64,000 nucleotides of DNA from CAWIJJ01 sp963836405. GTDB lineage: Bacteria; Acidobacteriota; Terriglobia; Bryobacterales; Bryobacteraceae. Location of the stretch: the NCBI GenBank assembly GCA_963836405.1, contig CAWIJL010000017.1, forward strand, positions 124,001 to 188,000. The letters are read 5' to 3'. The stretch's first letter is position 1. Every line of letters starts with the position of its first letter. Of this stretch, positions 1 through 8,260 are shown one piece after another. The position numbers were made by a program, and so were the translations under genes. The notes below the pieces were generated by a model. It was not told the DNA's origin and did no database searches. It worked only from the letters and a program-made list of their open reading frames with translations.

Positions 1-960
1 TGGTCCCTAACGGTGGGTCCGCTGACCCCGGACCTCTACTCCTACACTCTCACCGTCGATGGAGTCCGCACCATGGACCCGGGCAATCCGGAGGTCAAGC
101 GCGGAGTCTCCTCGCTCGAGAACATGGTCTATGTGCCCGGACCCGAAGCCGCGTTCGAGGCGAATGTCCAGGTGCCGCACGGCGAAATCCGCCAGGCCTG
201 GTACTTCTCCAGGAACCTCCACGAAATGCGGCGCATGCATATCTACACTCCGCCCGCGTACGAGGGTGGGACTGCGAAGTACCCGGTCCTGTACCTGATT
301 CACGGCGGCGGTGACGAAGATTCCGGATGGAGCACCATCGGGCGTGCCGGGTTCATCATGGACAACCTGATTGCGGCGAAGAAAGCCAAGCCCATGATCG
401 TGATCATGCCAAACGGCAGCGTAACGCTGGCCCCTGACCCGGCGGCGCGCCCGGCGCCGGCACCCACCACAGCCGGCGGCCGGCCCGACATGTCGGCCGC
501 GATGTCCCGCACCCACGACGCATTCGGCGAAGACCTGCTGGGCAGCGTGTTCCCCTACGTGGAGAAAACTTATCGGGTCCTCGCCAGTCAGCCGAACCGG
601 GCCATCGCAGGACTATCTATGGGCGGTGCCGAGACGCTGCGGATCGCACCGCGGAACATCGATAAGTTCGCTTACATCGGCGTGTGGAGCATGGGCTGGC
701 ACGATCACATCAACCCCGATTTCGAAACCAGGAACGAGGAGAAATTCTTCGCGCATCCCGCCGAAACGAACAAGCTGGTGAAGCTCTTCTGGATCGGCGT
801 CGGGTCGAAGGACACCTTGATTGGCGACGGCGCAAAGCGGCTTTCCGACTTGTTGACCCGCCGGGGAATACGGAATGAGTATCACGTCAGCGACGGCGGG
901 CACACCTGGATCAACTGGCGCGTGTACCTGCGCGACTATGCGCAGCTTCTGTTTCAGTGA
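1..960 (+). CDS. Esterase of the enterochelin-esterase/feruloyl-esterase-like family, 5' partial
   Basis: Secreted-type alpha/beta-hydrolase of the putative esterase (Esterase_D) family, which hydrolyses ester bonds on plant polysaccharide or siderophore-like substrates; the substrate here is unknown. The frame is open to the window edge, so the true start and any signal peptide lie outside. The first ~50 residues look like the E-set/CBM48-like N-terminal domain. The catalytic domain follows, with a LYLIHGGGDE oxyanion-type motif, the nucleophile elbow GLSMGG near residue 205 and a late His in DGGHTWINWR, as in the Ser-Asp-His triad. The next gene starts about 110 bp downstream. I am confident of the family, not of the substrate. 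Confidence 0.85.
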   Translation, partial: WSLTVGPLTPDLYSYTLTVDGVRTMDPGNPEVKRGVSSLENMVYVPGPEAAFEANVQVPHGEIRQAWYFSRNLHEMRRMHIYTPPAYEGGTAKYPVLYLIHGGGDEDSGWSTIGRAGFIMDNLIAAKKAKPMIVIMPNGSVTLAPDPAARPAPAPTTAGGRPDMSAAMSRTHDAFGEDLLGSVFPYVEKTYRVLASQPNRAIAGLSMGGAETLRIAPRNIDKFAYIGVWSMGWHDHINPDFETRNEEKFFAHPAETNKLVKLFWIGVGSKDTLIGDGAKRLSDLLTRRGIRNEYHVSDGGHTWINWRVYLRDYAQLLFQ

Positions 961-1069
961 GGTTCAGCGCGGCCCCGCGAGCGGCATTTTCATCCGCGGC
1001 CGCCGCGCCCGCCCGTAAGGCGGTTTCTTGATCCCGCGCCTCCGCTACACTATAATCCTGTAGCCGCGC

Positions 1070-2458
1070 ATGCAGGAATACGACCTTATCGTCATCGGAT
1101 CGGGACCGGCGGGCTTGCGGGCCGCGATCCAGGGAGCCAAATACGGCAAGCGCGTCGCGGTGGTCGAGCGGCGCGAGATCGTAGGCGGCACAAGCATCAA
1201 TACCGGCACCATCCCCAGCAAGACCATGCGGGAAGCCGTGATGCACTTTTCCGGGTACAACTACCAGGGCATCTACGGGGTGAGCTACCGCGTCAAGGAA
1301 AAGGTGGCCATGGCCGACCTCGGCTTCCGCGTGCAGCAGGTGGTGAAGACCGAAATCGACGTCACCCAGGCCCAGCTTGCGCGTAACGGCATCGACGTGG
1401 TCTACGGCCAGGCCAGCCTCCTCGATTCGACTCACGTCCGCGTGACCGGCGCGCGCGGGCAGTCGGATTTCGCGGCGCCCTACCTGGTGATCGCAACCGG
1501 AACGCGGCCCTCGCATTCTCCGCTTGTGCCGATCAATGGCCGTACCATCATCAACAGCGATCAGATCCTGCAAATGACGGCCGTCCCAAGGACCATGATC
1601 GTCGTGGGCGGCGGCGTCATCGGCGTCGAGTATACGTGCATGTTCGCGGTGCTCGGCGTGCGCGTGATTCTGGTGGAAAGGCGTCCGCGCCTGCTCGAAT
1701 TCGCCGACTCGGAAATGGTGGAGGCCTTGAGCTACCACTTGCGCGATCACCGCGTCACCTTGCGGCTGAACGAAGAAGTCGACATCGTGGAGGAGAGTCC
1801 CGAGGGAGGCGTCGTCGCCAACCTCAAAAGCAAAAAACGGATCCTCGGCGATGCGCTGCTCTACGCCGTCGGCCGCCAAGGCAATGTGGACGACCTCAAC
1901 CTCGCGGCGGCCGGCCTCGCGGCCGACTCGCGCGGCCGTATTCCGGTGGATAAGGACTACCGCACCTCCCAGCCAAACATCTTCGCCGTGGGCGACGTGA
2001 TCGGCTTTCCCAGCCTGGCTTCTGTTTCGATGGAGCAGGGGCGCCTGGCCGCGGCGAACGCCTTCGGTAAGACAGTCACCACCAATCCCGCGGCCTATCC
2101 GTACGGCATCTACACCATTCCCGAAATCTCGTTCATCGGCAAAACCGAGGAGCAGGCCACCGATGAGGATGTGCCCTACGAGGTGGGCGTGGCTTACTAT
2201 CGCGAAACGGCGCGCGGGCAGATCCGCGGCGACACCACCGGACGGCTCAAGCTGATTTTTCACCGCGAGACGCGGGCGCTGCTCGGTGTTCACATTATCG
2301 GCGAAGGCGCCGCGGAGCTGCTGCACATCGGCCAGGCCGTGCTGATCCTCGGCGGCACCGTGGATTACTTCGTGGACACGGTCTTCAACTACCCCACGTT
2401 GGCCGAATGCTACAAAGCCGCGGCCTTTAACGGGGTGAACAAGCTGGCTCGTATATAG
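1070..2458 (+). CDS. sthA: Si-specific NAD(P)+ transhydrogenase (soluble)
   Basis: Soluble FAD enzyme that moves hydride between NADPH and NAD+. The length of 462 residues is normal for SthA. The N-terminal FAD motif GSGPAG is at residues 10-15, the NAD(P)-binding motif VVGGGVIG near residue 180, a GDVIGFPSLA FAD-ribityl motif near residue 312, and a dimerisation domain follows. The segment GGTSINTGTIPSK occupies the place of the disulfide loop of lipoamide dehydrogenases; both redox cysteines are absent, which excludes a dithiol reductase and fits a transhydrogenase. Only 9 bp separate it from the ROK gene downstream, with a GGAGG ribosome site between them, so the two are probably co-transcribed. 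Confidence 0.9.
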   Translation: MQEYDLIVIGSGPAGLRAAIQGAKYGKRVAVVERREIVGGTSINTGTIPSKTMREAVMHFSGYNYQGIYGVSYRVKEKVAMADLGFRVQQVVKTEIDVTQAQLARNGIDVVYGQASLLDSTHVRVTGARGQSDFAAPYLVIATGTRPSHSPLVPINGRTIINSDQILQMTAVPRTMIVVGGGVIGVEYTCMFAVLGVRVILVERRPRLLEFADSEMVEALSYHLRDHRVTLRLNEEVDIVEESPEGGVVANLKSKKRILGDALLYAVGRQGNVDDLNLAAAGLAADSRGRIPVDKDYRTSQPNIFAVGDVIGFPSLASVSMEQGRLAAANAFGKTVTTNPAAYPYGIYTIPEISFIGKTEEQATDEDVPYEVGVAYYRETARGQIRGDTTGRLKLIFHRETRALLGVHIIGEGAAELLHIGQAVLILGGTVDYFVDTVFNYPTLAECYKAAAFNGVNKLARI

Positions 2459-2467
2459 GAGGAGGGA

Positions 2468-3361
2468 ATGGCGCGGACTATCGGCGTGCTGGTGACGCGG
2501 TACATCCGGGTGGGCCTGGTGGAGGACAACCGGCTGGTCGCTCCTCCTCTGGCCTACCCGGAAGAGCACAGCGAACCGTTCGATCTGAAGTCGCTGCCCG
2601 TCGAGGAGGTGCTCGAACGGGCAGTGGAACTGATCGTCGCGGCGGCAGCCGATGGCGTCATCGACGCGGTCGGCGCAGGGGTGCCGGGCATCGTGCGCGA
2701 CGGCGTCATCGAGGAGTCGCCCAACCTGCCCCAGGCCAAGGGCATGCGCATGCGCGACGACTTGCAGGCGGCGCTCCGCGCCCGCGGCATTGAGGCCCCC
2801 GTGCTGGTCTTGAACAACGCCGGCGCGCTGGCCGCCGGCATCGCCGCGACCATGGGACACATGGGACGCCTGATCCGCGTCTGGACCCTCGGAAACGGCA
2901 TCGGCTTCGGACGCTATCCCCATACCGAGGGAGTCTGGGAGGCCGGCCACTCGGTGGTGACGCTCGACCCGAAGGAGCGCTACTGCGGTTGCGGCGGCAT
3001 CGGGCACCTGGAAGGGATCATGGGGATCCGCGCCATGCGTCTCCGTTTTCTCGACCTCGAGCCGGAGGAGGTCTTCGAAGCCGCGCGCGCCGGCGACCAG
3101 CGCTGCGTGGACTTCGTCCGCATGTGGCATCGCGCGCTGGCGGCGGCCACGGCTAGCAGCGTCCACCTGGAAGGACCCGGCAGATTCTTCATCGCCGGCC
3201 CCAACGCCCAATTCGTGGATATCGGACTCCTGACAATGCTCTTGCAGGAGATGGTCACCATGACCCCGCTTCAAGGAAGCATGTTCGAAGTCGTAGCCGC
3301 CGGCAACGAGGTGTCCCTCATCGGCGCCGCCGTGAACGCGGGCATGGAAGCCGGCCGGTAG
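2468..3361 (+). CDS. ROK-family protein (sugar kinase-like)
   Basis: ROK family member (ASKHA fold) of 297 residues, the length of a glucokinase-type ROK protein without the DNA-binding domain. The glycine motif VGAGVPGIV is near residue 74. The zinc-site region reads YCGCGGIGHLEG near residue 171; the family pattern is CxCGxxGCxE, so the last Cys is replaced by His. The N-terminal phosphate-loop segment is weak (VTRYIRVGLVED instead of the usual DIGGTK), so kinase activity is uncertain and a regulatory or scaffold role is possible. A ribosome site (GGAGGAGGG) precedes ATG. It follows sthA closely. Its last codons are duplicated about 210 bp downstream. Confidence 0.75.
   Translation: MARTIGVLVTRYIRVGLVEDNRLVAPPLAYPEEHSEPFDLKSLPVEEVLERAVELIVAAAADGVIDAVGAGVPGIVRDGVIEESPNLPQAKGMRMRDDLQAALRARGIEAPVLVLNNAGALAAGIAATMGHMGRLIRVWTLGNGIGFGRYPHTEGVWEAGHSVVTLDPKERYCGCGGIGHLEGIMGIRAMRLRFLDLEPEEVFEAARAGDQRCVDFVRMWHRALAAATASSVHLEGPGRFFIAGPNAQFVDIGLLTMLLQEMVTMTPLQGSMFEVVAAGNEVSLIGAAVNAGMEAGR
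3316..3342 (+). repeat. Direct repeat copy 1, within the 3' end of the ROK gene
   Basis: A 27-bp stretch encoding the LIGAAVNAG end of the ROK protein recurs perfectly at 3527-3553. The match is too long for chance at this distance and points to a partial duplication or recombination event. Confidence 0.85.
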
Positions 3362-3461
3362 GCACCTGACCCGCGCAGCCCGTAGTTGCCGTACAGACCC
3401 GTGGCCGCTTGGGTGGCGAAGCTGCCGGATGCGCGGACGTTCGACGGGATGGAGGTGGTAC

Positions 3462-3608
3462 ATGCCGGTTACCTACCGTATTGACAGGTGGCAGAAAAGC
3501 ATCTGCACCAGGTGCGTCGGGCCGTGCCTCATCGGCGCCGCCGTGAACGCGGGAAAGCGCTATGGGGTCCGTAACAATCGAGCGATTTGCTCTTCGCACT
3601 GTGCGTAG
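3462..3608 (+). pseudogene. Chimeric gene remnant between the ROK gene and the toxin gene
   Basis: A short open frame of 48 codons begins at ATG 3462 behind a good ribosome site (GGAGGTG, then GTAC). It opens with MPVTYRIDRW and then CTRCVGP, which resembles the start of small proteins of unknown function in related genomes. The frame then runs directly into the duplicated ROK C-terminus (LIGAAVNAG) and ends with unrelated residues at TAG 3606. The 3' end overlaps the convergent vapC-like gene. I read it as the start of a lost gene fused to a duplicated fragment rather than a functional protein. The surrounding stretch 3362-3559 shows nothing else. Confidence 0.45.
3527..3553 (+). repeat. Direct repeat copy 2 of the ROK gene tail
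   Basis: Perfect 27-bp copy of 3316-3342, in the same orientation and in the same reading frame as the chimeric ORF that contains it. Confidence 0.85.
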
Positions 3609-3985
3609 TGCCGGCTGTTCCAGGTGAATATCGCTTTCACTTTCGCCTTGATTGCACAGTGCGCAAGCATCGCGTCATAGATGGCGCCACCGACGATACC
3701 CCGAGCAGCCGACGCTTCCAGTGCGCTCGCGTACTCATCGCCGTCCAGGGCGATGATTGAAAGGCGCTCTCGGATGCTGCCAATGAATAACATGGCCTGC
3801 TCCCCGCTGATGCGGTGTTTCCCCGGCATCCGGGTCAGTGTAGAGTACACTTCAGCGAGGCTGTGGGCTCCGCAGCAACCCGTCGATTTGTTGAACTGGA
3901 TGAACCGATCCAGACTTGCCATATGGTGAATGTGATCCCCGTAGAATACCGGCACCAGGACTGACGTGTCGAAAAACGCCTTCAT
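3560..3985 (-). CDS. PIN-domain toxin, VapC type
   Basis: Type II toxin predicted to cleave RNA. The 141 residues begin MKAFFDTSVLVPVF, with the first conserved acidic residue of the PIN active site at Asp7. Further acidic residues include the Glu of the SLAEVYSTL segment and the Asp of the GGAIYDAMLAHCA motif, which complete the usual PIN metal site. The start codon overlaps the antitoxin stop (ATGA, 3982-3985), so translation is coupled. Pairing with an AbrB-fold antitoxin is common for VapBC. The 3' end runs convergently into the remnant after the ROK gene. Confidence 0.88.
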   Translation of the reverse strand: MKAFFDTSVLVPVFYGDHIHHMASLDRFIQFNKSTGCCGAHSLAEVYSTLTRMPGKHRISGEQAMLFIGSIRERLSIIALDGDEYASALEASAARGIVGGAIYDAMLAHCAIKAKVKAIFTWNSRHYAQCEEQIARLLRTP

Positions 3986-4257
3986 TCGCCCGTGCCGAGA
4001 TTTGCGAGGTCACGTTCTTCGCGGATTTGCTGGAGCATTTCATCGGTGGCGGAAGCGGTTAGGGGTTGCGCAGCGTGGAAGACCCACACGCCGCATTCTT
4101 TAGTAAGCGGCCCCGTTCCCCTTACTGGTCGTAGGGTAATCTGCTCCCCAGTGCTTTCCATCTCGAGAGAGTCACCCGGTTCCAGATGCAACTCTTCCCG
4201 AAGGGGTTTAGGGATCACGACGCGACCGGCCTTATCAATCACAAGACGTGTATTCAT
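3982..4257 (-). CDS. AbrB/MazE-fold antitoxin (VapB type)
   Basis: Ninety-one residues with an N-terminal SpoVT/AbrB swapped-hairpin domain: the segment RLVIDKAGRVVIPKPLREEL is a textbook match at residues 3-22. This domain binds the operon's own promoter. The C-terminal half (about residues 50-91) is the likely toxin-binding tail. It is the first gene of a two-gene operon and overlaps the PIN toxin by 4 nt. The family predicts autorepression by the toxin-antitoxin complex; I did not find an obvious palindrome upstream. Confidence 0.88.
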   Translation of the reverse strand: MNTRLVIDKAGRVVIPKPLREELHLEPGDSLEMESTGEQITLRPVRGTGPLTKECGVWVFHAAQPLTASATDEMLQQIREERDLANLGTGE

Positions 4258-4455
4258 TTTGGCACAATGCTCTGGGTCAACCCATCCGTCAATGCCATTC
4301 TAGCATCTCCGAAGTGCGGGAGTAGGCCCGCTATTGCAATCTGCAATTGACACCAAAATCAAAATTCTTTCCCCTTCCGATTCAACCACTTCCCAATCCA
4401 CCCCGCCACTCCCCGCCTGTCGCAGTGCTACCGTCTCCTGCGAAAGGACACATTC

Positions 4456-5088
4456 ATGGCTTCCCCAGCACAGCTCACCGCCAATCAGGCCAACGCCCAT
4501 TTCTCCACCGGACCGCGCACCGCCGAGGGCAAAGCGCGCGTCTCCCAAAACGCCGTCCGCCACGGCCTCACCGCGCGCTATCCCGTCATCCGCGACGACG
4601 AACACGAGGAATTCGCCGCCCTTCATCGCTCCCTCTCCGAAGAACTCGATCCCCAGGGCGCCCTCGAAACCATCGCCTTCCAGGAAATCCTCCACGCCGC
4701 CTGGAATCTCCAGCGCTTCAGCCGCATCGAAGCCGAAGTCTCCACCGGCGCCGCGGCCGACTTCACCGACCCCCAGATCACCACCGTCCTCGATCGCCTC
4801 ACCCGCTATCAGGCCCGCGCCCAGCGCGCCCTCTACCGGGCGCAGGCCGAACTCCGCGTTCTCCAGACCAATCGCGCCCTCCGTTTCCGCAAATTGACCG
4901 AAGAAGAGGATGCCGAAGTTCCCGCCGCCGTCGACATCAACAATTTGACAAAACAAACCCATTCCGAGGTCACCGCCGAAGCACTGGAAATGGCATTGAA
5001 GATGGTGGAGTACGAGTCCGGCCTCCATCTCCTCAATTTGCGTCAGGACCGCATGAAGACGCAGCAACCCGTTCCGTCGCGCCCCTGA
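4456..5088 (+). CDS. Conserved protein of unknown function with the GPRTAEGKARVSQNA motif
   Basis: A 210-residue, apparently cytoplasmic protein with no signal peptide or membrane segment. The N-terminus has the motif NQANAHFSTGPRTAEGKARV followed by NAVRHGLTA, a hallmark of a small family that is abundant and often multicopy in Acidobacteriota and Planctomycetes. The rest is rich in Glu, Arg and Ala and probably helical. Function is unknown; the multicopy habit of the family is from memory. ATG 4456 is preceded by GAAAGGACA, a reasonable ribosome site. Confidence 0.8.
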   Translation: MASPAQLTANQANAHFSTGPRTAEGKARVSQNAVRHGLTARYPVIRDDEHEEFAALHRSLSEELDPQGALETIAFQEILHAAWNLQRFSRIEAEVSTGAAADFTDPQITTVLDRLTRYQARAQRALYRAQAELRVLQTNRALRFRKLTEEEDAEVPAAVDINNLTKQTHSEVTAEALEMALKMVEYESGLHLLNLRQDRMKTQQPVPSRP

Positions 5089-5109
5089 TCGCTGTTCTCA
5101 CCGCCGATA

Positions 5110-5140
5110 GCCGAAAGCCGAAAGCCGAAAGCCGAAAGCC
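5110..5140. repeat. Tandem heptanucleotide repeat (GCCGAAA, about 4.4 copies)
   Basis: Perfect 7-bp units run from 5110 to 5137, followed by GCC. The array lies between two convergent genes, just past the stop of the GPRT-motif protein. Short arrays of this kind can vary in copy number by slippage. Confidence 0.9.
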
Positions 5141-5147
5141 CCCAGCC

Positions 5148-5513
5148 TCAATGCGCGTGGTCGCCGCAGAGACAGACGAGCTCGTCGGTCAAAGACAGCG
5201 TGCCTGCCAGATAGCCTGCCAGCGCCTGCTCCACGCTGAGCTGGTCCTTCAAGATCAGCGGCCGGATACCCACCCGCACCAGCGAATCGCGCGCGCCCTG
5301 TCCGATGCCGCCGCACAGCACGGCGCCACAGCCGTCCAGCAGTTCGGTGAACGTTTTGTGGTTGCCGCACTCTCCGGTTTCCCGCAGCCGCTCCTCCCGC
5401 GCCCGCACCGCGCCTCCTTCGATTTCGAAGACCAGAAACGACGCGCTCCGCGCCAGGTGGCCGCTCACGGACACACCGTCCGCCGTGCCGATAGCAATTC
5501 GGATCAAATTCAT
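5148..5513 (-). CDS. Dinitrogenase iron-molybdenum cofactor-binding family protein (NifX/NafY-like)
   Basis: A 121-residue single-domain protein of the Nitro_FeMo-Co family. It starts MNLIRIAIGTADG, has the SGHLARSASFLVFEI segment typical of the fold, and contains LLDGCGAVLCGGIGQGA near the centre. No nif genes are in the window, and members of this family outside nitrogen fixers are often of unknown role in metal-cluster handling. The C-terminus has a Cys/His cluster (CLCGDHAH) that could bind metal. It appears to be a stand-alone gene transcribed toward the GCCGAAA repeats. Confidence 0.75.
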   Translation of the reverse strand: MNLIRIAIGTADGVSVSGHLARSASFLVFEIEGGAVRAREERLRETGECGNHKTFTELLDGCGAVLCGGIGQGARDSLVRVGIRPLILKDQLSVEQALAGYLAGTLSLTDELVCLCGDHAH

Positions 5514-5609
5514 CTGCTTCCATTCTATCTAATTTCGGAGTCCAGCCTCCGGAAGAGGCCGCCGACCGCGGCACGGACCTCGCCGGCGCACTCGTATATA
5601 CTCGCTTCG

Positions 5610-6835
5610 ATGAAATTCACACGCAGAACGGCTATCGAAATTCTGGGCTCCGGCGGGTTGCTGCCGGCAGCCGCGCCGGTCGCCGCGGCACAGGTCCCGG
5701 CGCCGCCGAAGGAAGGCTGGGATACGCCGAAAATCGCCCTCGGAACAGGCGACGGCGGGGGCATCCCCGGCGGGCGCGGCGCGGCACGCGGCGGCGCGGG
5801 TGGTGTCGACGCCAGCGGCCTTTCGACCCGCTCGCCGGACCCCGCCGAATCAAGCAGCTCGGCGTCAACTACGTGCTCGGCGGCGGTCCCGGCACCCTGC
5901 CCTGGACCGTGGAAGGGCTCACCACCGTCATGGACCGCTTTAAACAGGTGGGGATTACCGTCGGCAACCTGATGATCGGCACCTCCCCGGACATCCTCTA
6001 CGGCCGTCCCGGCGACAAGCGCGACCAGGAGATCGAGAAGATCAAGCAGTCCGTTGTGGCCGCCGGTAAGGCGGGGCTCCCCGTGGTCGAGTACAACTTC
6101 TACGCGCATCGCGCCATGGAAGGTTACTTCGAAGAGATCGATAAGGATCGCGCCGGTTCCGGCTGGACCGGCTTCGATTACGAGCTGGTGCAAACGGCCG
6201 CGCAGCAGTACCAGACCCGGCCCGAAGAGAAGGGCATGAAGTTCAAAGACCTGCCTCCGCTCCCCAACGAGGGCGCCCATAATCTCGACCAGATGTGGAG
6301 TAACATCACTTACTTTCTCAAAGCGGTGATCCCCACGGCGGAAAAGGCCGGCGTGCGCCTCGCGCTGCACCCCAACGACCCGCCCGCTCCCATCAGCCGC
6401 GGCTCGCAGCAGATCATGGGCACCCTGGCCGGCTGGAAGAAACTCATCGGAATCGTCTCCAGCCCTTCCAACGGCATCACCTTCGATTGCGGAGTGACAC
6501 GCGAAATGGGCGAGGATCCGGTGGAGGTCTGCCGCTATTTCGTCTCGCGCGAACGCATCAACCACGTCCACTTCCGCAACGTGATCGTGATGAAGCCCTA
6601 CGAGCGCTACACCTAAGTGTGGATCGACGAAGGACTCAACAACATGTTCGCCGTGATGAAAGAACTGGTGAAGGGCAAGTACACGCGCGAGATCTACCCC
6701 GAACACCAGCGCCGCCTCGATTACGACGTGGAAGCCCGCGGCATCGCCAGCGGCTACCCGGGCGGCGGCGGCTACGCGGCCCTCGCTTACAACGTGGGCT
6801 ACACGCGCGCCATGATCCAGGCGGCCATGTCCTGA
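5610..6835 (+). pseudogene. Mannonate dehydratase-like protein (Tat signal), disrupted by a frameshift and a nonsense codon
   Basis: The frame from ATG 5610 gives a Tat-like signal (KFTRRTAIEILGSGG) and a Pro/Gly-rich linker. Between about 5740 and 5845 the reading frame changes: the homologous sequence RIKQLGVNYVLGGGPG continues in another frame. That frame encodes a UxuA/TIM-barrel sugar isomerase-like body (LHPNDPP, INHVHFRN) until TAA at 6614-6616. The same frame then resumes with VWIDEGLNNMFAVMKEL to the stop at 6833. A single base change (GAA to TAA) would explain the stop. Two independent lesions favour a decaying gene; assembly or sequencing error cannot be excluded. Intact, it would act in hexuronate catabolism. 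Confidence 0.8.
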
Positions 6836-6870
6836 TGCGAACCGCCCGTCCGCAAAACCAGGGAGCCCGG

Positions 6871-8211
6871 CTACGCGCCCATTTCCCGGCGGATTACCTC
6901 CGCGATACTCGAGCTGAAGCTTTCCACCTGCTCCAGGTCAGGCCCCTCCACCATGACGCGTGCCAGCGGCTCGGTTCCCGAAAAGCGGACCAGCACGCGT
7001 CCGGCGTCGCCGAAGGCCTCTTCCACTCGCCGGATCTCCCGGGCCACCGCCGGCAGCTCGGTCAGCCCCTTCTTATCGCGAACGCGCACGTTCACCAGCC
7101 GTTGAGGAAAGACGTGCAGATCGGCGGCCAGCTCTTCGAGTCCTGTGTTCTGCCGCCGCGCGGTCTCGAAAATCCGCAGCGCGGTGAGCATGCCGTCTCC
7201 GGTGGTGGATGTGTCGCGGAAGATGACGTGCCCGGACTGTTCGCCGCCCAGCGTCGCGCCCACACGCACCATCTCCTCGAGCACGTACTTGTCGCCCACC
7301 GGGGTGCGCAGCATGCGAATGCCGTCGCGTTCGAGCGCTTTCTCGAGCCCCAGATTGGACATTACGGTCGCCACCACCGTGTCGCCCTCCAGCCGCCCTG
7401 CACGCTTCAGGGCGCGCGCCGCCGTGAGCAGCACGGCGTCGCCGTCTATCACCTTCCCTGCGCGCGAGACGAAAATCGCGCGGTCCGCGTCGCCGTCGAA
7501 AGCCACGCCGAAATCGGCGCCCTGGCCGACCACGGCGGCTTGCAGCCCCTCCAGATGCAGCGCTCCGCAATTCAGGTTGATGTTGCGGCCGTCCGGGTTG
7601 GTGCAGATGGCAACAACGTCCGCCCCCAGCCGCCTGAACAGTTCCGGAGCGAGGCCCGAAGCCGCGCCGTTGCCGCAGTCGATGGCGATGCGCAGTCCGT
7701 CGAAGCGCACCCCGATCGTGGAAGCCAGCGAATTCAGGTATTCGCCCTGAAGTGCCTCCTCTACTACCAGAGGCTTGCGCGCGGGTTCCACCCCTTGTTC
7801 GAGGATGCTGAATATCTCGCGTTCGATGAGGTGCTCTTCCGCGTCCGGCAGCTTGAAGCCGGTGCCGCCGAAAACTTTGAGGCCGTTGTCGCGGAAAGGA
7901 TTGTGAGAGGCCGAAATCATGACTCCCGCCACGAACGGTCCCGTGCGGGTCAGATAGGCGACTCCCGGCGTCGTGATCACGCCGGCGGAGCGCACCTTTC
8001 CCCCGCAGCTTTCGAGGCCGGCTGCCACCGTTTCCGCTATCCAGCCGCTCGATTCGCGAGTGTCGGCCCCGATGAGAATTTGTGGAGCGGGCTGCGTCCG
8101 CGCCGCGTCGCGCCCCAGCGCCACGCCAAATGCGAACACCGTCCGCTCATCCAGCGGATACTCGCCGGCCACGCCCCGGATTCCATCGGTTCCGAACAGG
8201 TCTTTTGCCAA
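6871..8211 (-). CDS. glmM: Phosphoglucosamine mutase
   Basis: Converts glucosamine-6-phosphate to glucosamine-1-phosphate for UDP-GlcNAc and hence peptidoglycan and LPS synthesis. The N-terminus KDLFGTDGIRG, the phosphoserine loop ISASHNPFRDNG near residue 94, the metal-binding DGDADR motif and the C-terminal RFSGTEPL phosphate-binding loop are all present. I place the start at TTG 8211, because GGAGGA lies 6 nt upstream; ATG 8217 abuts that site directly and GTG 8232 lies before it. It is the last gene of cdaA-cdaR-glmM; in bacteria that have this arrangement GlmM and CdaR modulate CdaA. Confidence 0.95.
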   Translation of the reverse strand: MAKDLFGTDGIRGVAGEYPLDERTVFAFGVALGRDAARTQPAPQILIGADTRESSGWIAETVAAGLESCGGKVRSAGVITTPGVAYLTRTGPFVAGVMISASHNPFRDNGLKVFGGTGFKLPDAEEHLIEREIFSILEQGVEPARKPLVVEEALQGEYLNSLASTIGVRFDGLRIAIDCGNGAASGLAPELFRRLGADVVAICTNPDGRNINLNCGALHLEGLQAAVVGQGADFGVAFDGDADRAIFVSRAGKVIDGDAVLLTAARALKRAGRLEGDTVVATVMSNLGLEKALERDGIRMLRTPVGDKYVLEEMVRVGATLGGEQSGHVIFRDTSTTGDGMLTALRIFETARRQNTGLEELAADLHVFPQRLVNVRVRDKKGLTELPAVAREIRRVEEAFGDAGRVLVRFSGTEPLARVMVEGPDLEQVESFSSSIAEVIRREMGA

Positions 8212-8260
8212 ACTCATTCCTCCGTAATTCACTTACTCGGTTACTCAGTTACTCACTTAC

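Noticed and set aside
911..3463. Minus-strand open frame of 850 codons opposite sthA and the ROK gene
   Set aside because: His- and Arg-rich with no domain; the plus strand has two clear enzymes with ribosome sites. It is an antisense shadow.
3560..4257. Novel defence system at the toxin-antitoxin pair
   Set aside because: The PIN toxin and AbrB-fold antitoxin match a standard VapBC-type pair; no extra conserved gene is linked.
4347..5972. Long plus-strand frame running through the GPRT-motif gene, the NifX-like gene and the mannonate dehydratase start
   Set aside because: Only its last part (from 5610) is coding. The rest is a Pro/Arg/Ser-rich shadow of other genes.
6614..6616. Stop-codon read-through or programmed recoding in the mannonate dehydratase gene
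   Set aside because: No recoding signal was seen and TAA is the least leaky stop; with a second lesion (a frameshift) upstream, decay or sequence error is simpler.
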